A stretch of 64,000 bases of DNA from Sphingomonas sp. GC_Shp_5 (GCF_026540855.1 NZ_JALNUP010000007.1:109836-173835), one strand, 5' to 3'; shown: positions 44,532 to 54,244, counted from the stretch's first letter. Notes: generated from the sequence alone by a model not told the origin. Numbers and translations are program-made.

Positions 44532-45370
44532 GCCGCGCCCTCCTCGATCACCAGACCACGCCCCTGCAGGTCATACAGATGCGCCAACACCGAGCGCTGT
44601 GCCGCGGGCAGCAGCCGCGGATCAAGCCCGACGTACATCCGCTCGGTCATTGCCGGCACCGGGCGCGGCGCCTCGCGCAGCAGCCGCATGATCTGGCCCT
44701 CGCGCTGCTTGCGATGGCCAAGCATGCCGCGCACCAGCCGCTGAGGGTTCTCCACCGCCTCGCCGTGCCCCGGATAATAGATGCGGTCGCTCCGCCCGAG
44801 CAGCTTGTCGAGGCTCGCCATATACTGCCCCATGTCGCCATCGGGCGGCGATACCACGCTGGTCGCCCAGCCCATCACATGATCGCCGGAGAATAGCGCA
44901 TCCGTTTCCGGCAGCGCGAAGGCGAGATGGTTGGAGGTGTGGCCCGGGGTGGCGATTGCCTTGAGCGTCCAGCCGTCGCCCGCCAGCCGGTCGCCCTCGG
45001 CCATCACCCGGTCTGGCGCGTAAGCGTGATCGAACGAGGCATCGGCGCGCGGACCGGCGTCGTCGGGCGCGAACGGCGCGGCGCCGACGATCGCCGCGCC
45101 GGTGAGCGCCTGGAGCGGCCGGGCGGCGGGGCTGTGATCGCGATGATGATGGGTGATCACGATCGCGCGCACCGGCCGACCGGCGATCGCGTCGATCAGC
45201 GCAGCGAGATGCGCGGCATCGTCGGGGCCGGGATCGATCACCGCAAGGTCGTCGATGCCGATCAGATGGGTCTGGGTACCGGTAAAGGTGTAGGGCGATG
45301 GATTGGGCGCGAGCACCCGGGTGACGAGGGGCTCGAGCTGGATCGGGATGCCGGTCGGGTGCTCAGCCAT
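44513..45370 (-). CDS. Metallo-beta-lactamase fold hydrolase
   Basis: 285 residues from ATG 45370. The zinc site is complete: THHHRDHS, GHTSNH, SGDHVMG and a final His in YYPGHGEAV. The C-terminus has a winged-helix-like tail (LPAAQRSVLAHLYDLQGRGLVIEEGAAWRI), as in the LACTB2-like branch, whose characterised members are nucleases or thioester hydrolases. Substrate here unknown. Confidence 0.88.
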   Translation of the reverse strand: MAEHPTGIPIQLEPLVTRVLAPNPSPYTFTGTQTHLIGIDDLAVIDPGPDDAAHLAALIDAIAGRPVRAIVITHHHRDHSPAARPLQALTGAAIVGAAPFAPDDAGPRADASFDHAYAPDRVMAEGDRLAGDGWTLKAIATPGHTSNHLAFALPETDALFSGDHVMGWATSVVSPPDGDMGQYMASLDKLLGRSDRIYYPGHGEAVENPQRLVRGMLGHRKQREGQIMRLLREAPRPVPAMTERMYVGLDPRLLPAAQRSVLAHLYDLQGRGLVIEEGAAWRIAA

Positions 45371-45451
45371 GGCCGGGAGATGGCGGCGACAGCGGGCGAA
45401 GGCAAGCCCTGCGCTCGTCACCACTGCCGGCCGAACTGCGCGTGCCCGCCC

Positions 45452-47068
45452 TCAATCGACCTCGGACAATTGCTGGCGCATGTCGGCGATACCCCGGTCG
45501 ATGCCCTGCAGCGCCGCCCTGCGCTGGTCGGCCGACATGGTCGGCTCGTTGACGATGCCGAGCCGCGCCGCCCGCATGCCGGCGATCGCATGGTTCATCG
45601 CGTCGAGCCGGATCTGCTTGCTGTCGAGCGCCATCGCGACCGCATGGCTGGCGGCGACCGAAGCCTGAACCGCGACGGCGGCGGCCTGAGCGGTAGCCGC
45701 GGCTGCCATCTTCGCGATCCGGTCGGAGCAGATGATCATCGCCTTGCGGCCATGCTCGCGGGTCTGGATCACTACCGGGTGATCATCGCCGTTGCGCCGC
45801 CCGTCGCATACCCGCTCGCTGACCAGCGGGACGCCGGCGGCCGAGATCGGCAACCCGTCACGAGCCCGCACCGCGCCATCGGTCATCGTCACCCGGTCGT
45901 CCGCAATAGTGACGGTGCCGGCATGGCTATGCCCGCGCGGCGGGGCGGGCGGCGCTTCGGGGGACTCGGGGGCCTCGTCTGCGGACCCGGCATCGGCGGC
46001 CTTCTCTGCGTCGGGCGCCGCGGGTGCGGCAGGCGCGACGCGTGCGGCGGGTGCGCGCGGCGCCGGCGGCATCTGCAAGTTCATGCCGATCGTCTCACCG
46101 ACCTTGCCGGTCAGCGCCGCGGCGGCGCTCGTGCCCGAGGCGGTGAGGCCGAGGCCGGAGAGTACCAGCAAGGTGACCATGGCGCCGCCGGTGGCGATCC
46201 GGCCGCGTGAGCGTGGCAGGGTGGAAAGCATGCGAATTCTCCCTTTCAGATCGTCGATGGTGTGGAGGTGACAGGCAGCGGAAACGGCGCCGCCGTGCGC
46301 CGCCTTGATGATCGCGCAGGCATAAGCGTGACGATCGATCGTCGAGCGGCCGGCGAGCACGCGCGCGTCGTTGGCCAGTTCCTGATCGGCGCGGAACGCC
46401 CTGAACGCGCGCCAGGCGATGGGATTGAACCAGTGGATCGCAAGCACCGCGAGCGCCGCCCAATTGGCGACGAGGTCGCCGCGCTGGTGGTGGCCGATCT
46501 CATGCGCCAGCGCGAGTTCGCGCTCGTCGGCATCGTAGCGATCATCGAAGTCGAGCGGAAAGGCGACGTAGCGGCGCAGCACGCCGAAGGCGAGCGGCCC
46601 GGTCGCGGCCTCGCTGGCGATGACGCTGACCCCGTCCAACCGCTCGATCCGCGCCGCGAACCGCAGCAGCCGCCGGCAGAACCGGTCATGCGCGGCAAGG
46701 TGCCAGCACAGGAAGGCGGCGCTCCCCGTCAGCCACAGCAGCCCAAGAAGGAGGCCGAGCGACGGCAGCGTCCACGCCGGGGCTTGCGCATGCGGCGCGA
46801 CCACATGGCTCAGCGCTGTGCCGGGGGTGATGATGATCACCGACAGCGTCTCGCCCGCGCGGGCGATTGGCGTGGCGGTCACCTGCTGCCAGCGCTCGGG
46901 CAGTGGCGGCAGCAACAGGCGGAGCAGCGGCAATGCCCATAAGACATAGCCGAGCTGCGGGCCGAACAGCCGGCGCACCGGCGCACGGATCGCCATCACC
47001 AGCGCCATCAGCAGCGTCGAGGCGATCAGCGCCTGGATCGCCCAGCTCGCGAGCGCAACGCCGCTCAC
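45452..47068 (-). CDS. M56 family (BlaR1-like) membrane metallopeptidase
   Basis: 538 residues. Four N-terminal membrane helices, the zinc motif LALAHEIGHHQRGDLVAN (HEIGH) and a fifth helix after it (residues 255-275). The long periplasmic part is Ala/Pro/Glu-rich and has no penicillin-binding domain, so it is not a beta-lactam sensor of the BlaR1 type. Start is GTG 47068, overlapping the BlaI stop as GTGA. It probably cleaves or signals to the BlaI-like repressor when triggered. Confidence 0.88.
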   Translation of the reverse strand: MSGVALASWAIQALIASTLLMALVMAIRAPVRRLFGPQLGYVLWALPLLRLLLPPLPERWQQVTATPIARAGETLSVIIITPGTALSHVVAPHAQAPAWTLPSLGLLLGLLWLTGSAAFLCWHLAAHDRFCRRLLRFAARIERLDGVSVIASEAATGPLAFGVLRRYVAFPLDFDDRYDADERELALAHEIGHHQRGDLVANWAALAVLAIHWFNPIAWRAFRAFRADQELANDARVLAGRSTIDRHAYACAIIKAAHGGAVSAACHLHTIDDLKGRIRMLSTLPRSRGRIATGGAMVTLLVLSGLGLTASGTSAAAALTGKVGETIGMNLQMPPAPRAPAARVAPAAPAAPDAEKAADAGSADEAPESPEAPPAPPRGHSHAGTVTIADDRVTMTDGAVRARDGLPISAAGVPLVSERVCDGRRNGDDHPVVIQTREHGRKAMIICSDRIAKMAAAATAQAAAVAVQASVAASHAVAMALDSKQIRLDAMNHAIAGMRAARLGIVNEPTMSADQRRAALQGIDRGIADMRQQLSEVD

Positions 47069-47433
47069 TGCTTCAACTCCCGGAGCAGCGCCTCGATCTC
47101 CGCAATGTCCTGGCTGGTGAGCTCGTCGCGCTCGGCGAGATGGGCGACCAGCGGCGTCAGCTTGCCGCCGAACAACCGGTCCATCAGCCGCCGCGACTCG
47201 CCGGCGACATAATCGTCGCGCGCCACCAGCGGCCGGTAGAGGTAGCGGCGCCCGTCCTGGACATGCGCGATCACCGCCTTGGCGAGCAGGCGGCCGAGCA
47301 GCGTCTTGACGGTGTTGGCGCTCCAGCCGCGCTGCGGGTCGACCCGCTCGGCGACATCCTGAGCGGTGAGCGGCGCCTCGTCCCACAGCACCTCCATCAC
47401 CGCATGCTCCGCATCGCTGATACGCTCCGCCAT
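47065..47433 (-). CDS. BlaI/MecI/CopY-family repressor
   Basis: 122 residues. A winged helix-turn-helix (ISDAEHAVMEVLWDEAPLTAQDVAERVDPQRGWSANTVKTLLGRLLAKAVIAHVQDGRRYLYRPLV) and a C-terminal dimerisation helix pair. Forms a repressor/sensor pair with the coupled M56 peptidase. A 39-bp near-perfect palindrome 17 bases upstream of the start is its likely operator. No beta-lactamase gene is nearby. Confidence 0.9.
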   Translation of the reverse strand: MAERISDAEHAVMEVLWDEAPLTAQDVAERVDPQRGWSANTVKTLLGRLLAKAVIAHVQDGRRYLYRPLVARDDYVAGESRRLMDRLFGGKLTPLVAHLAERDELTSQDIAEIEALLRELKQ

Positions 47434-47449
47434 CCGCCGACTCCGCTAC

Positions 47450-47488
47450 TGACTACGCCTGTAATCATACCGATTACACGCGTAGTCA
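47450..47488. promoter_or_regulatory. Palindromic operator upstream of blaI-like gene
   Basis: Two arms, TGACTACGC at 47450-47458 and GCGTAGTCA at 47480-47488, enclose a second complementary pair, TGTAATC (47460-47466) and GATTACA (47472-47478), around a 5-base centre. The inner TGTAA/TTACA sequences match known BlaI/MecI half-sites. Autoregulation of the repressor-peptidase pair is likely. Confidence 0.75.
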
Positions 47489-47908
47489 ATGCGGTATATC
47501 TACGGGAGGGCGATAAGCCCGCAGCCCGCGTCGCGCTCACGCTGTCAGTTTTCTTTACATGCGGGCTTAAGAGCGGTGCGGCATTAACCACTAACAGTGG
47601 CGGATTGGCGTGCTTCAGCAATCCTGGCACGCAGCCTGCTATACCTCAGGGAGCCGAACGTTTAAACGTTTCAGCAGGGTGGGCGACCGCTGCTACCAGT
47701 CTCGCGGTCGCCCACCCTCACCCGGCTCTTCCCCAGATCCGCTGGCAAAGCCGCACCGTGAAGGCTTATGCCGCCGTTTCACGCGAGCGCATGCGCCGGC
47801 ACCGGACGCTTACGCGTCCTACGGGGTTGCGACGTGCCAGACACCAAATTGCGGGAGCGCAGCCCCTTTTAGGGCGTCACGCTCCTCTGGATCGTTCCGA
47901 GTCGGTGC
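47489..47908. other. Gene-free 420-bp stretch with two strong palindromes
   Basis: No coding region is convincing on either strand. It holds a 14-bp perfect palindrome, AACGTTTAAACGTT (47656-47669), directly followed by a 13-bp perfect stem, GGGTGGGCGACCG (47676-47688) with CGGTCGCCCACCC (47704-47716), loop 15 bases. An RNA gene is possible, but I cannot match one. Confidence 0.5.
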
Positions 47909-48247
47909 TCAGCCCGCGGTGGCCTGTCCCTGGTTCTCGCCCTGCAGCAGCTCGGCAAGCTCGCCGCTCTCGTACATCTCCATCATGATGTCCGAGCCGC
48001 CGACGAATTCGCCGCCGACATAGAGCTGCGGGATCGTCGGCCAATCGGAATAGCCCTTGATGCCCTGTCGAATGCCCTGGTCCTGGAGTACGTCGACGCT
48101 CTCGTATTGCGCGCCGAGGTGATCGAGGATCGCCACCGCCCGGCTGGAGAAGCCGCACTGCGGGAACAGCGGGCTGCCCTTCATGAACAGTACCACCTTG
48201 TTGGTCTTCACGATCCCGTCGATCCGGGCATTGGTGTCATCGGTCAT
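47909..48247 (-). CDS. grxD: Monothiol glutaredoxin, Grx4 family
   Basis: 112 residues from ATG 48247, nine bases after AAGG. The CGFS active site (Cys31) in [14 protein letters not shown] and the glutathione-binding WPTIPQLYV and GGSDIM motifs are present. CGFS glutaredoxins carry and deliver [2Fe-2S] clusters and act with BolA proteins; the BolA gene is immediately upstream on the same strand. Confidence 0.95.
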   Translation of the reverse strand: MTDDTNARIDGIVKTNKVVLFMKGSPLFPQCGFSSRAVAILDHLGAQYESVDVLQDQGIRQGIKGYSDWPTIPQLYVGGEFVGGSDIMMEMYESGELAELLQGENQGQATAG

Positions 48248-48259
48248 GGTCGTCATCCT

Positions 48260-48490
48260 TCAGGCCGCAGCCGTCTTCAATTGAAGCGCGTGGAGTTCGC
48301 CGCCCATCCGTCCGCCGAGCGCGGCATAGACCGCTTGGTGCTGCTTGCGCAGCGGCAGCCCGGCAAAGCTCGCGCTGACCACGCGGGCAGCATAATGATC
48401 GCCGTCTCCGGCAAGATCGGTGATTTCCACCACCGCATCGGGAATGGCGGCGCGGATCAGCGTGGCGATGTCGTCGGCAACCATGGGCAT
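48260..48490 (-). CDS. bolA: BolA/IbaG family protein
   Basis: 76 residues. The compact BolA fold is seen in IPDAVVEITDLAGDGDHYAARVVSASFAGLPLRKQHQAVYAALGGRMGGELHALQLKT, including the conserved HYAARVVS strand, the turn before KQHQAVY and the C-terminal His (ELHALQL) used in shared cluster binding with Grx4. ATG 48490 is chosen; 48484 is possible. It lies between DUF1476 and grxD in one run. Confidence 0.93.
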   Translation of the reverse strand: MPMVADDIATLIRAAIPDAVVEITDLAGDGDHYAARVVSASFAGLPLRKQHQAVYAALGGRMGGELHALQLKTAAA

Positions 48491-48501
48491 ATCGTTCGTA
48501 C

Positions 48502-48825
48502 CTACTCGGATTGGATCAGCTGGCGGCGGGCCTCGACGAGCTTCTCGTCCAGCGCACGACGTACGGTGCCGTCGTCGATCTCGACACCCGCCGCGGTGAG
48601 ATCGCCCACCAGCTTGCGGACCACGTCTTCGTCGCCCGATTCCTCGAAATCGGCCTGGACGACCGACTTGGCATAGGAATCGGTTTCCTCGGGTGTCAGC
48701 TGCATCTGCGCCGCGGCCCATTGGCCGAGCAGCCGGTTGCGACGCGCGGTGATGCGAAACGCCATCTCCTCGTCGCGCGCAAACTTGTTCTCGAAGGCGC
48801 GCTGTCGATCCTCGAAACTGGTCAT
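48502..48825 (-). CDS. DUF1476 protein, ATPase inhibitor zeta-like
   Basis: 107 residues: MTSFEDRQRAFENKFARDEEMAFRITARRNRLLGQWAAAQMQLTPEETDSYAKSVVQADFEE... This is the alphaproteobacterial DUF1476 family, some of whose members are the zeta subunit that blocks reverse rotation of F1-ATPase (known for Paracoccus). First gene of the DUF1476-bolA-grxD run. ATG 48825 matches the family N-terminus. Confidence 0.93.
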   Translation of the reverse strand: MTSFEDRQRAFENKFARDEEMAFRITARRNRLLGQWAAAQMQLTPEETDSYAKSVVQADFEESGDEDVVRKLVGDLTAAGVEIDDGTVRRALDEKLVEARRQLIQSE

Positions 48826-48923
48826 CGCCGCCTTACCCCGCTCTTGCCGTCTCGCCCACATAGGTCCGCCCCCGGCGCGACGCAACGGAGGGGGACCGAT
48901 GGATGAAGCGGCCTGCGGCGCCG

Positions 48924-49922
48924 TCAGCCCATCTCCACGACCAATTTGCCGATGGCCGTGCGGGCCGCGATCCTGGCGATCGCCTCGCCGGCACGCGCGA
49001 GCGGAAACGTCTCGGTGATCCGCGGCGCGATGCTGCCGTCGCGCCACAAGGCCAACAATCGGTCGACATGCGCCTGATTCGCCTGCGGATCGCGCGCGGC
49101 AAACGCGCCCCAGAATACGCCGCAGACATCGCAGCTCTTGAGCAGAGTGAGATTGAGCGGCAATCGCGGGATACCGGCAGGAAATCCTACCACCAGATAA
49201 CGTCCTTCCCAGCCGATCGCGCGCAACGCCGGCTCGGCATAATCCCCGCCGACCGGGTCGTAGATCACGTCAAAGCCCTGTCGACCACCCGCCGCCTTGA
49301 ACTGCTCGGCAAGCGCCTTGGATTGATCCTTGTCGAACGGCGCGCGGCCGTAGATCACCACCTCGTCGGCCCCCGCCGCCCGCGCCGCCGTGGCTTTATC
49401 CTCCGACGACACCGCCGCCACCACTCGCGCCCCGAACGCCTTGCCGAGTTCGATCGCAGCCAGCCCGACGCCGCCGGCGGCGCCGAGCACCAACAGGTTC
49501 CGCCCCGCCGCCAGCCGCCCCCGATCGAGCAGCGCGTGAATGGTCGTCGCATAGGTCAGCAGCAATGCTGCGCCATCGATGAAGCCGCGCTCATCGGGCA
49601 GGCGGAACAGCCGCGTCGGGTCCAGCGCGATCCGCTCGACCAAGCCGCCATGGCCGATCACGCCCATCACCCGCTCGCCGACCCGCCAGCCGGTCACGCC
49701 CTCGCCCACCGTCTCGATTACACCGGCGATCTCACCGCCCGGGGCGAACGGTCGCGGTGGCTTGAACTGGTATTTGTCCTCGATGATCAGCACATCGGGA
49801 TAGTTGATCGCGCAGGCCTTGACCGCGACCACAACCTCGCCGCGGCCTGCCACGGGATCGGGCAGCTCGGCGAGCTCCAGAGTATCAGGTCCGCCCGGCG
49901 CCCTCGACAGCAACGCTCGCAT
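48924..49922 (-). CDS. Quinone oxidoreductase-like MDR enzyme
   Basis: 332 residues, zinc-free medium-chain dehydrogenase/reductase of the NADPH:quinone oxidoreductase type. N-terminal GroES-like fold ([43 protein letters not shown]) and the nucleotide-binding [26 protein letters not shown]. Its start overlaps the leuD 3' end by 38 bases, so it is probably co-transcribed with leucine genes. Substrate unknown. Confidence 0.9.
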   Translation of the reverse strand: MRALLSRAPGGPDTLELAELPDPVAGRGEVVVAVKACAINYPDVLIIEDKYQFKPPRPFAPGGEIAGVIETVGEGVTGWRVGERVMGVIGHGGLVERIALDPTRLFRLPDERGFIDGAALLLTYATTIHALLDRGRLAAGRNLLVLGAAGGVGLAAIELGKAFGARVVAAVSSEDKATAARAAGADEVVIYGRAPFDKDQSKALAEQFKAAGGRQGFDVIYDPVGGDYAEPALRAIGWEGRYLVVGFPAGIPRLPLNLTLLKSCDVCGVFWGAFAARDPQANQAHVDRLLALWRDGSIAPRITETFPLARAGEAIARIAARTAIGKLVVEMG

Positions 49923-50514
49923 AGCCGCTTCTCCCCTCGATCCAGGGCCGATGCTGGTTCATCGCGCCTTCGAAGTTCGAAATTGCGGTATCCCGCGCCA
50001 AGGTCAAGCCGATCTCGTCCAGCCCCTCCATCAGGCAGCGGCGGCGAAACGGATCGAGGTCGAAGGCGAAGCGGTCCTGGAACGGCGTGGTCACCGTCAT
50101 CGTCTCAAGATCGACGGTCACCGGATGGGTCTGCGCCACCTCGACCAGCCGGTCGACCGCCTCCTGCGGCAGCACCACGGGGACGATGCCGTTCTTGAAG
50201 GCGTTGCCCGAAAAGATGTCGGAGAAGCTCGGCGCGATCACCGCCCTCACCCCCATGTCGGCCAGCGCCCAGGCGGCATGCTCGCGGCTCGAGCCGCAGC
50301 CGAAGTTGTCGCCGGCGATCAGGATTGGTGCGCCGGTGTAGCGCGGATCATCGAACACGTTGCCCGGCTGCGCCCGCACCGTCTCAAACGCGCCGCGCGC
50401 CAGCCCCGATCGCGATATCGTTTTCAGCCAATGCGCGGGGATGATGATATCGGTGTCGATATTCTTGGCACCCCAGGGATAGGCGGTGCCGGTAACGGTG
50501 GTGACGGGATTCAC
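49885..50514 (-). CDS. leuD: 3-isopropylmalate dehydratase small subunit
   Basis: 209 residues. The aconitase swivel domain, with [31 protein letters not shown] and [19 protein letters not shown], works with LeuC in leucine biosynthesis. Upstream in the same run are the 35-residue protein and leuC. Confidence 0.96.
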   Translation of the reverse strand: MNPVTTVTGTAYPWGAKNIDTDIIIPAHWLKTISRSGLARGAFETVRAQPGNVFDDPRYTGAPILIAGDNFGCGSSREHAAWALADMGVRAVIAPSFSDIFSGNAFKNGIVPVVLPQEAVDRLVEVAQTHPVTVDLETMTVTTPFQDRFAFDLDPFRRRCLMEGLDEIGLTLARDTAISNFEGAMNQHRPWIEGRSGYASVAVEGAGRT

Positions 50515-50564
50515 GGGAAAGCTCCACTGGCGCCGATCCGCGGAATGCGGGTGGCGCTGAAGGG

Positions 50565-50672
50565 TCAGCGCTCGGTTTTGACCGGGGTCGGCGATGTCCG
50601 CGCCGCGGCCACATAGGCCGCCACGCCGCTGAGCATTGCGCCTGCCACCAGCATCACCAGAACCTTCTTCAC
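50565..50672 (-). CDS. 35-residue membrane protein between leuC and leuD
   Basis: From GTG 50672, overlapping the leuC stop as [40 protein letters not shown] positively charged start, one hydrophobic segment and a polar tail make it a credible single-pass or secreted peptide. Position and coupling to leuC argue that it is real. Function unknown. Confidence 0.55.
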   Translation of the reverse strand: MKKVLVMLVAGAMLSGVAAYVAAARTSPTPVKTER

Positions 50673-52108
50673 GCCGCTTCTCCCATCAGATCACGCACAT
50701 CGGCGAGTCGCCCGGTCACCGCCGCCGCCGCCGCCATTGCCGGCGATAGCAGATGCGTCCGCGCGCCCGGCCCTTGCCGTCCCACGAAGTTGCGGTTCGA
50801 CGTCGACGCACAACGCTCGCCGGGCGGCACTTTATCCGGGTTCATCGCCAGGCACATCGAGCAACCCGGCTCGCGCCACTCGAAGCCCGCCGCGGCGAAG
50901 ATCCGGTCGAGCCCCTCGGCCTCGGCCTGGCGCTTCACCAGGCCGGAGCCCGGCACCACCATCGCCCGCACCCCGTCGGCAACATGGCGACCGTTGGCGA
51001 CCGAAGCAGCGGCACGCAGATCCTCGATCCGGCTATTGGTGCAGCTGCCGATGAAGACGTGCTGGACGGTGACATCCTGCATCGCGGTGCCGGGGGCGAG
51101 GCCCATGTAATCGAGGCTGCGCTGGGCCGCGGCGCGCTTGGCGGGATCGGCGAAGCTCTCGGGTGCCGGCACCACGCCGGTGATCGACACCACGTCCTCG
51201 GGGCTGGTGCCCCAGGTCAGTGCCGGGGCGATGTCGGTCGCGTCGATCCGCACGACCTTGTCATAGGTCGCGCCCGGATCGGTGGCGAGCGTACGCCACC
51301 AGCCGACCGCCTTGTTCCATTCGTCGCCCTGCGGCGCCATCGGCCGCCCCTTGAGGTAGGCGAAGGTGACGTCGTCGGGCGCGACCAGCCCGGCGCGTGC
51401 ACCGCCCTCGATCGACATGTTGGCGACCGTCATTCGCCCCTCGACCGAGAGGCCGCGGATCACCTCGCCGGTATATTCGATGACATGGCCGGTGCCGCCC
51501 GCCGCGCCGATCCGGCCCATGATCGCCAGGATCACGTCTTTGGCGCTGACCCCGAAGCCGAGGCTGCCGTCGACCCGCACTTCCATGTTCTTCGACTGGC
51601 TGAGCAGCAGCGTCTGGGTGGCGAGCACATGCTCAACCTCGCTGGTGCCGATGCCGAACGCCAGCGCGCCCAGCGCGCCATGCGTCGAGGTATGGCTGTC
51701 TCCGCACACCAGGGTGGTGCCCGGCAGGGTGAAGCCCAGTTCCGGGCCAACGACATGGACGATGCCCTGCTCGGCGGCGATCGCGTCGATATAGTCGATG
51801 CCGAATTCGGCGGTGTTGCGGCGCAGCGCGTCGAGCTGCTGGGCGCTCTCGGCATCCGCGATCGGCAGCAGCCGCCCGGCGGCGTCGACCCGCGGCGTCG
51901 TCGGCAAATTGTGATCGGGCACCGCAAGCGTCAGCTCGGGCCGGCGGACGCGGCGGCCGCTGACGCGGAGCCCCTCGAACGCCTGGGGACTGGTCACCTC
52001 ATGGACGAGGTGGCGATCGATGTAGATCAGACAGGTGCCGTCGTCGCGCCGTTCGACGACGTGCGCGGCCCAGATCTTGTCGTAGAGCGTCTGTGGTCGG
52101 GAAGCCAT
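50669..52108 (-). CDS. leuC: 3-isopropylmalate dehydratase large subunit
   Basis: 479 residues. Aconitase-family enzyme isomerising 2- to 3-isopropylmalate. The [4Fe-4S] ligands are present as [13 protein letters not shown] with the preceding Cys, [14 protein letters not shown] and [13 protein letters not shown]; the substrate loop [16 protein letters not shown] is also seen. Followed at once by the coupled small gene and leuD. Confidence 0.96.
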   Translation of the reverse strand: MASRPQTLYDKIWAAHVVERRDDGTCLIYIDRHLVHEVTSPQAFEGLRVSGRRVRRPELTLAVPDHNLPTTPRVDAAGRLLPIADAESAQQLDALRRNTAEFGIDYIDAIAAEQGIVHVVGPELGFTLPGTTLVCGDSHTSTHGALGALAFGIGTSEVEHVLATQTLLLSQSKNMEVRVDGSLGFGVSAKDVILAIMGRIGAAGGTGHVIEYTGEVIRGLSVEGRMTVANMSIEGGARAGLVAPDDVTFAYLKGRPMAPQGDEWNKAVGWWRTLATDPGATYDKVVRIDATDIAPALTWGTSPEDVVSITGVVPAPESFADPAKRAAAQRSLDYMGLAPGTAMQDVTVQHVFIGSCTNSRIEDLRAAASVANGRHVADGVRAMVVPGSGLVKRQAEAEGLDRIFAAAGFEWREPGCSMCLAMNPDKVPPGERCASTSNRNFVGRQGPGARTHLLSPAMAAAAAVTGRLADVRDLMGEAA

Positions 52109-52170
52109 GATCGGCGCGCGTTAACCGAAAGTTGCGCGCCAGCCAAGCCCGACATGCCTGAAATGACCGG

Positions 52171-53097
52171 TCATTTGGTGGTGGGGTGGTGATCGGCGAC
52201 GAGTACCCGGTCGAGAAAGCTCACGCTGTCCGCCAGGACCGGCGCCTTGCCGCGGAAGGGTCGCGACAGCGCCATCGCCACATTCTCGTGGGTCAGCCCG
52301 GCATAGTCACGGAACACGACCGGCGCGCCGAGGCTGCGCAACCGGCGGTATAGATTTACCGCGTTATAGGGGCGCACCTCGGTATCGTCGCTCGCGGTGA
52401 CGAGCAGCAGCGGCGGCGCATCGGCGTGGGCGAAGTGGATCGGCTGGGTCAGCGCCGGGCTGGCGACCCCCTGCATCGCATCGATCGAGCGCTTCTTATC
52501 GAACGGGTAGAAATCATAGGGCCCGCACAGCCCGATCGCAGCGCGGACGATGTGCGGATCGACGCCCTCGGCGCGTAGCCAGCGCGGGTCGAGCGCGAGC
52601 ATGACCGCATTATAGGCGCCCGCCGAATGGCCCGCGAGCGCGATCTGCCGCGGATCGCCACCGAAGCGGGCGACATGATCGCGGGTCCATCGCACCGCCT
52701 GCGCGCCATCCTGCAGGAAGGCGGGGAAACGCACTCCCGGCACCTTGCGATAATCGGGCACCACCACGACGAAACCGGCCTTGGCGAAGGCGCGCGCCGC
52801 GAACGCATATGCAGCGCGGTCGCCGTTCACCCAGCCGCCGCCGTAGAAGAAGATCAGGACGGGCAAGCTGCCGGCCGTGGCCGCGGCGGTCGGTCGCCAG
52901 ATATCGAGCGTCTGCCCCTCGGTGCCAAACGGCACCGCGCTCGCTGCCTCCTCGGCGCCCCAGCCGCCACCGGCCGCGGCATCCGCCCAGCTCAGCAGCC
53001 GCGGCGGCGACACCGCCTCGGCCGCGACCACCGCCAGCCCCGCGACGAGCGCCAGTCCTGCCGTCGCGAGCCGTACGCCCCGCCGGCGCAGGATCAT
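52171..53097 (-). CDS. Secreted alpha/beta hydrolase, BD-FAE/HSL-like esterase
   Basis: 308 residues from ATG 53097, with an N-terminal signal anchor (VRLATAGLALVAGLAVVAAEA). Esterase motifs: FFYGGGWVNGDR (HGGG-type oxyanion hole, here YGGGW), GHSAGAYNAVML with the nucleophile Ser, a catalytic Asp in DDTEVRPYNA and His in GLTHENVAM. Probably periplasmic carboxylesterase. It follows the acid phosphatase gene by 37 bases on the same strand. Confidence 0.85.
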   Translation of the reverse strand: MILRRRGVRLATAGLALVAGLAVVAAEAVSPPRLLSWADAAAGGGWGAEEAASAVPFGTEGQTLDIWRPTAAATAGSLPVLIFFYGGGWVNGDRAAYAFAARAFAKAGFVVVVPDYRKVPGVRFPAFLQDGAQAVRWTRDHVARFGGDPRQIALAGHSAGAYNAVMLALDPRWLRAEGVDPHIVRAAIGLCGPYDFYPFDKKRSIDAMQGVASPALTQPIHFAHADAPPLLLVTASDDTEVRPYNAVNLYRRLRSLGAPVVFRDYAGLTHENVAMALSRPFRGKAPVLADSVSFLDRVLVADHHPTTK

Positions 53098-53134
53098 GCG
53101 CACATGCGTCGCGCGGACAGGGTGGTCAGAGCGC

Positions 53135-54148
53135 TCACTGGCCGCTTGCCGCGCCGGGATCGGTCCAGCGCTTGTCGAGCGGGAAGACATCGTCGAACCC
53201 GCCCTTCAGCGCGCTGCCGTACACCGGGTTGGGCAACACGAACCAGCCATTCCCCCAACGCTCGCCGATCGCCCCGGCATCGGCCGCGGCGCGGCGCACC
53301 GCGGGCGAGGAGATCGCCGCGAACAGGTCGCTGAAATCGCCGAGTTGGTCGCCCGCCATCGCCACCACGCAATAGCGTTGCGCAATGGTGGCGCGCCGGC
53401 CATCCTTGCCGCTGGATCCGTCGCGCAGGAACAGCGTCTCGCCAGGCGTGAAGCTGCCGAGTCCCGCCGCCTTCAACGCCGCCACCGTGCCGGCTGCGGT
53501 CGTCACGTCGCGGTTGGAATTGATGATCACCGTGACGCCGGCGTGTCGGAGCGCTGCAAATGCCTCCACCGCGCCAGGAGCCGGCGCGACCGCGGCTGCG
53601 CCGGTCCGCTCCCAGCGGGTCCATTGCTCCGCGTCGAACGGACCGGGGTGCCGCGCCGCCTGTTCCTCGGCGCCGAGGTTGAGCAGCACCGTCTCGTCCG
53701 CATCGAACACCGCGGCATGCGGCTTGGTGGCGCAATCCACCCATGACGGCGCCGCCAGCGTCGCGTCCGGCGCCAGCACCACGCTGTGGCCGGCGTGCCG
53801 ATCATGATCGGCAACCGCCAGCGTCACGAGCCCGCGAAACGCCTGGCGGCTCAACGCGGCGGCTTCGCCCGAGCCGTAGAGGAATTGATAGCCTGGCGGC
53901 ACGGTGTCGCCAGCGGCGAGAGGAGAGGTTCCCGCCGCGGACGCGCTCGACGGTGCGGGCAACGCGGTCAGACCGGTAAGCTGCACCTTCCGCCCATCGG
54001 CCTCATAGACCGTACCGGCGCGCGGCAAGGGCTGCGGCCGCGCTGCCTGCTGGCCAGCGCACCCTGTCAGCGCCAGCACCGCGCCGGCCGCTAGCCAAGC
54101 CGCTGCGCCCTGCGTCCGCTTGCGTGCCGTGCTCGCGGTGTTCGTCAT
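53135..54148 (-). CDS. e(P4)-type acid phosphatase/5'-nucleotidase lipoprotein
   Basis: 337 residues. Lipoprotein signal with LALTGC; HAD superfamily motif I, AVFDADETVLLN, with the DxDET pattern of class C acid phosphatases; motif II around VTVIINSNRD; and a later acidic motif in VVAMAGDQLGDFSDLF. Anchored in the outer membrane, such enzymes strip phosphate from nucleotides. Start ATG 54148 is 8 bases after GAGGA; ATG 54154 is alternative. Confidence 0.9.
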   Translation of the reverse strand: MTNTASTARKRTQGAAAWLAAGAVLALTGCAGQQAARPQPLPRAGTVYEADGRKVQLTGLTALPAPSSASAAGTSPLAAGDTVPPGYQFLYGSGEAAALSRQAFRGLVTLAVADHDRHAGHSVVLAPDATLAAPSWVDCATKPHAAVFDADETVLLNLGAEEQAARHPGPFDAEQWTRWERTGAAAVAPAPGAVEAFAALRHAGVTVIINSNRDVTTAAGTVAALKAAGLGSFTPGETLFLRDGSSGKDGRRATIAQRYCVVAMAGDQLGDFSDLFAAISSPAVRRAAADAGAIGERWGNGWFVLPNPVYGSALKGGFDDVFPLDKRWTDPGAASGQ

Positions 54149-54244
54149 CACCATGTTCCTCATCATCCGGGCGATAACGCGGCGGATCATCCGGTCAAGC
54201 GAGCGCCACCTCGACTTGCGCGCGCACCGGCGGCATGACGGGGC

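Noticed and set aside
44927..46210. 427-codon plus-strand frame opposite the MBL and M56 genes
   Set aside because: Antisense shadow in high-GC DNA: Arg/Gly/His-rich composition, no domain, and both genes on the other strand have complete catalytic motifs.
47489..47908. 4.5S, 6S or tmRNA gene
   Set aside because: None of the conserved core sequences I know for these RNAs could be found on either strand, despite the strong stems.
50753..52192. 479-codon plus-strand frame opposite leuC
   Set aside because: Mirror frame of leuC third-position G/C bias; His/Arg/Asp-rich with no motif.
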